Source: Amblyomma americanum
Taxonomy: Eukaryota; Arthropoda; Arachnida; Ixodida; Ixodidae
Length of the DNA: 64,000 nucleotides
Assembly (NCBI RefSeq): GCF_052857255.1
Contig: NW_027526501.1
Coordinates: forward strand, 930,001-994,000
Reading direction: 5' to 3'
The notes beneath the pieces were generated by a model. It was not told where the DNA came from. It searched no databases and worked only from the letters and a program-made list of their open reading frames with translations. A program made the position numbers and the translations under genes. This document shows positions 63,701-64,000 of the stretch, piece by piece. Position 1 is the stretch's first letter; the number at the start of each line of letters is the position of its first letter.

Positions 63701-64000
63701 AACGAGCTAGATCTGAACACATCGGTTTTACAAGTGTCCCTGTGATACGCGTCAAAACTTTTTCTCTCATAACTGCGCGGAAAGGACGTATTCGTGATTA
63801 AAACAAAGAAAAAAGCTGTTTTAGACCAAAACGAGCTAAATCTGAACATCGGTTAACAAGTGTCAGTGTGATACGCGTCAAAACGTTTTCTCATAACTGC
63901 GCGAAAAGCATGTATTTGTGCTTAATACAACGAAACAAGCTGTTGTATACCGAAACCAGCTAAATATGAACACATCGGTTTTACAAGCGTCCGTGTGATA

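Larger units (their letters stand above)
8525..64000 (-). repeat. 129-bp satellite array, right block (about 436 monomers)
   Basis: The array resumes at the duplicated TTAA, in the same phase and orientation as before the insertion, and continues to the right edge without any other non-satellite sequence. Full-length units are 129 bp. Common shorter variants lose 2 bp at the T-rich tract (TTCTCATAAC for TTCTCTCATAAC) and about 3 bp near ACATCGGTTT, bringing the mean to about 127.3 bp. From about 28 kb rightward, large blocks are near-identical copies of one another, listed separately. GC content of the reference monomer is about 40 percent, counted by hand. There is no CENP-B-like box and no telomere-like motif. 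A centromeric or pericentromeric role is plausible from size and organisation but is inference. Confidence 0.97.

Overview
This window is almost entirely one eukaryotic satellite DNA array interrupted once by a DNA transposon. About 62.2 of the 64 kb is a head-to-tail tandem repeat. Its full-length monomer is 129 bp; the mean is about 127.3 bp, giving roughly 490 copies, all in the same orientation. No single-copy gene, rRNA, operon, ribosome binding site or CRISPR array is visible. Long satellite arrays, a spliceosomal-type acceptor site, a tRNA-derived Pol III promoter and a TTAA-flanked DNA transposon all point to an animal genome, probably centromeric or other heterochromatin. The transposon style and its helix-turn-helix open reading frame remind me of arthropod, perhaps tick, repeats. 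That organism guess is weak and rests on memory of family style, not on a search.

Layout. Positions 1-6752: satellite, including a 2,035-bp tandem higher-order duplication at about 860-4,924. Positions 6753-8524: a 1,772-bp transposon flanked by a duplicated TTAA, with short terminal inverted repeats. It contains an older pair of about 50-bp inverted arms (7222-7270 and 8138-8187). These enclose a probable 3' splice site, an 88-codon transposase-like helix-turn-helix ORF and a tRNA-like Pol III promoter on the minus strand. Positions 8525-64000: satellite again, resuming at the exact base where it was broken. A paralogous uninterrupted site with the same flanking variants lies at 14644-14647, so insertion boundaries are fixed by comparison inside this one window.

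The satellite is built on several scales. Inside the monomer an 11-bp motif (CGAAACRAGCT) occurs twice, 20 bp apart. Diverged monomers are combined into higher-order repeats. I find near-identical duplications with periods of 1,146, 1,783, 2,035, about 2,801, 4,453, about 5,095, 7,385 and 19,224 bp, all integer multiples of 127.3 (9, 14, 16, 22, 35, 40, 58 and 151 monomers). Several are nested within one another, and block junctions stay in monomer register, giving chimeric monomers. This is the signature of repeated unequal exchange.

The many minus-strand ORFs (up to 232 codons) are a by-product of the monomer being 43 codons long with no minus-strand stop in one frame. I do not annotate them as genes. 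Local patches (13.95-18.2 kb and 48.26-50.6 kb, smaller ones near 27.5-28.6 and 36.05-36.42 kb) carry many single-base, mainly homopolymer, indels. These look more like long-read consensus error than biology.
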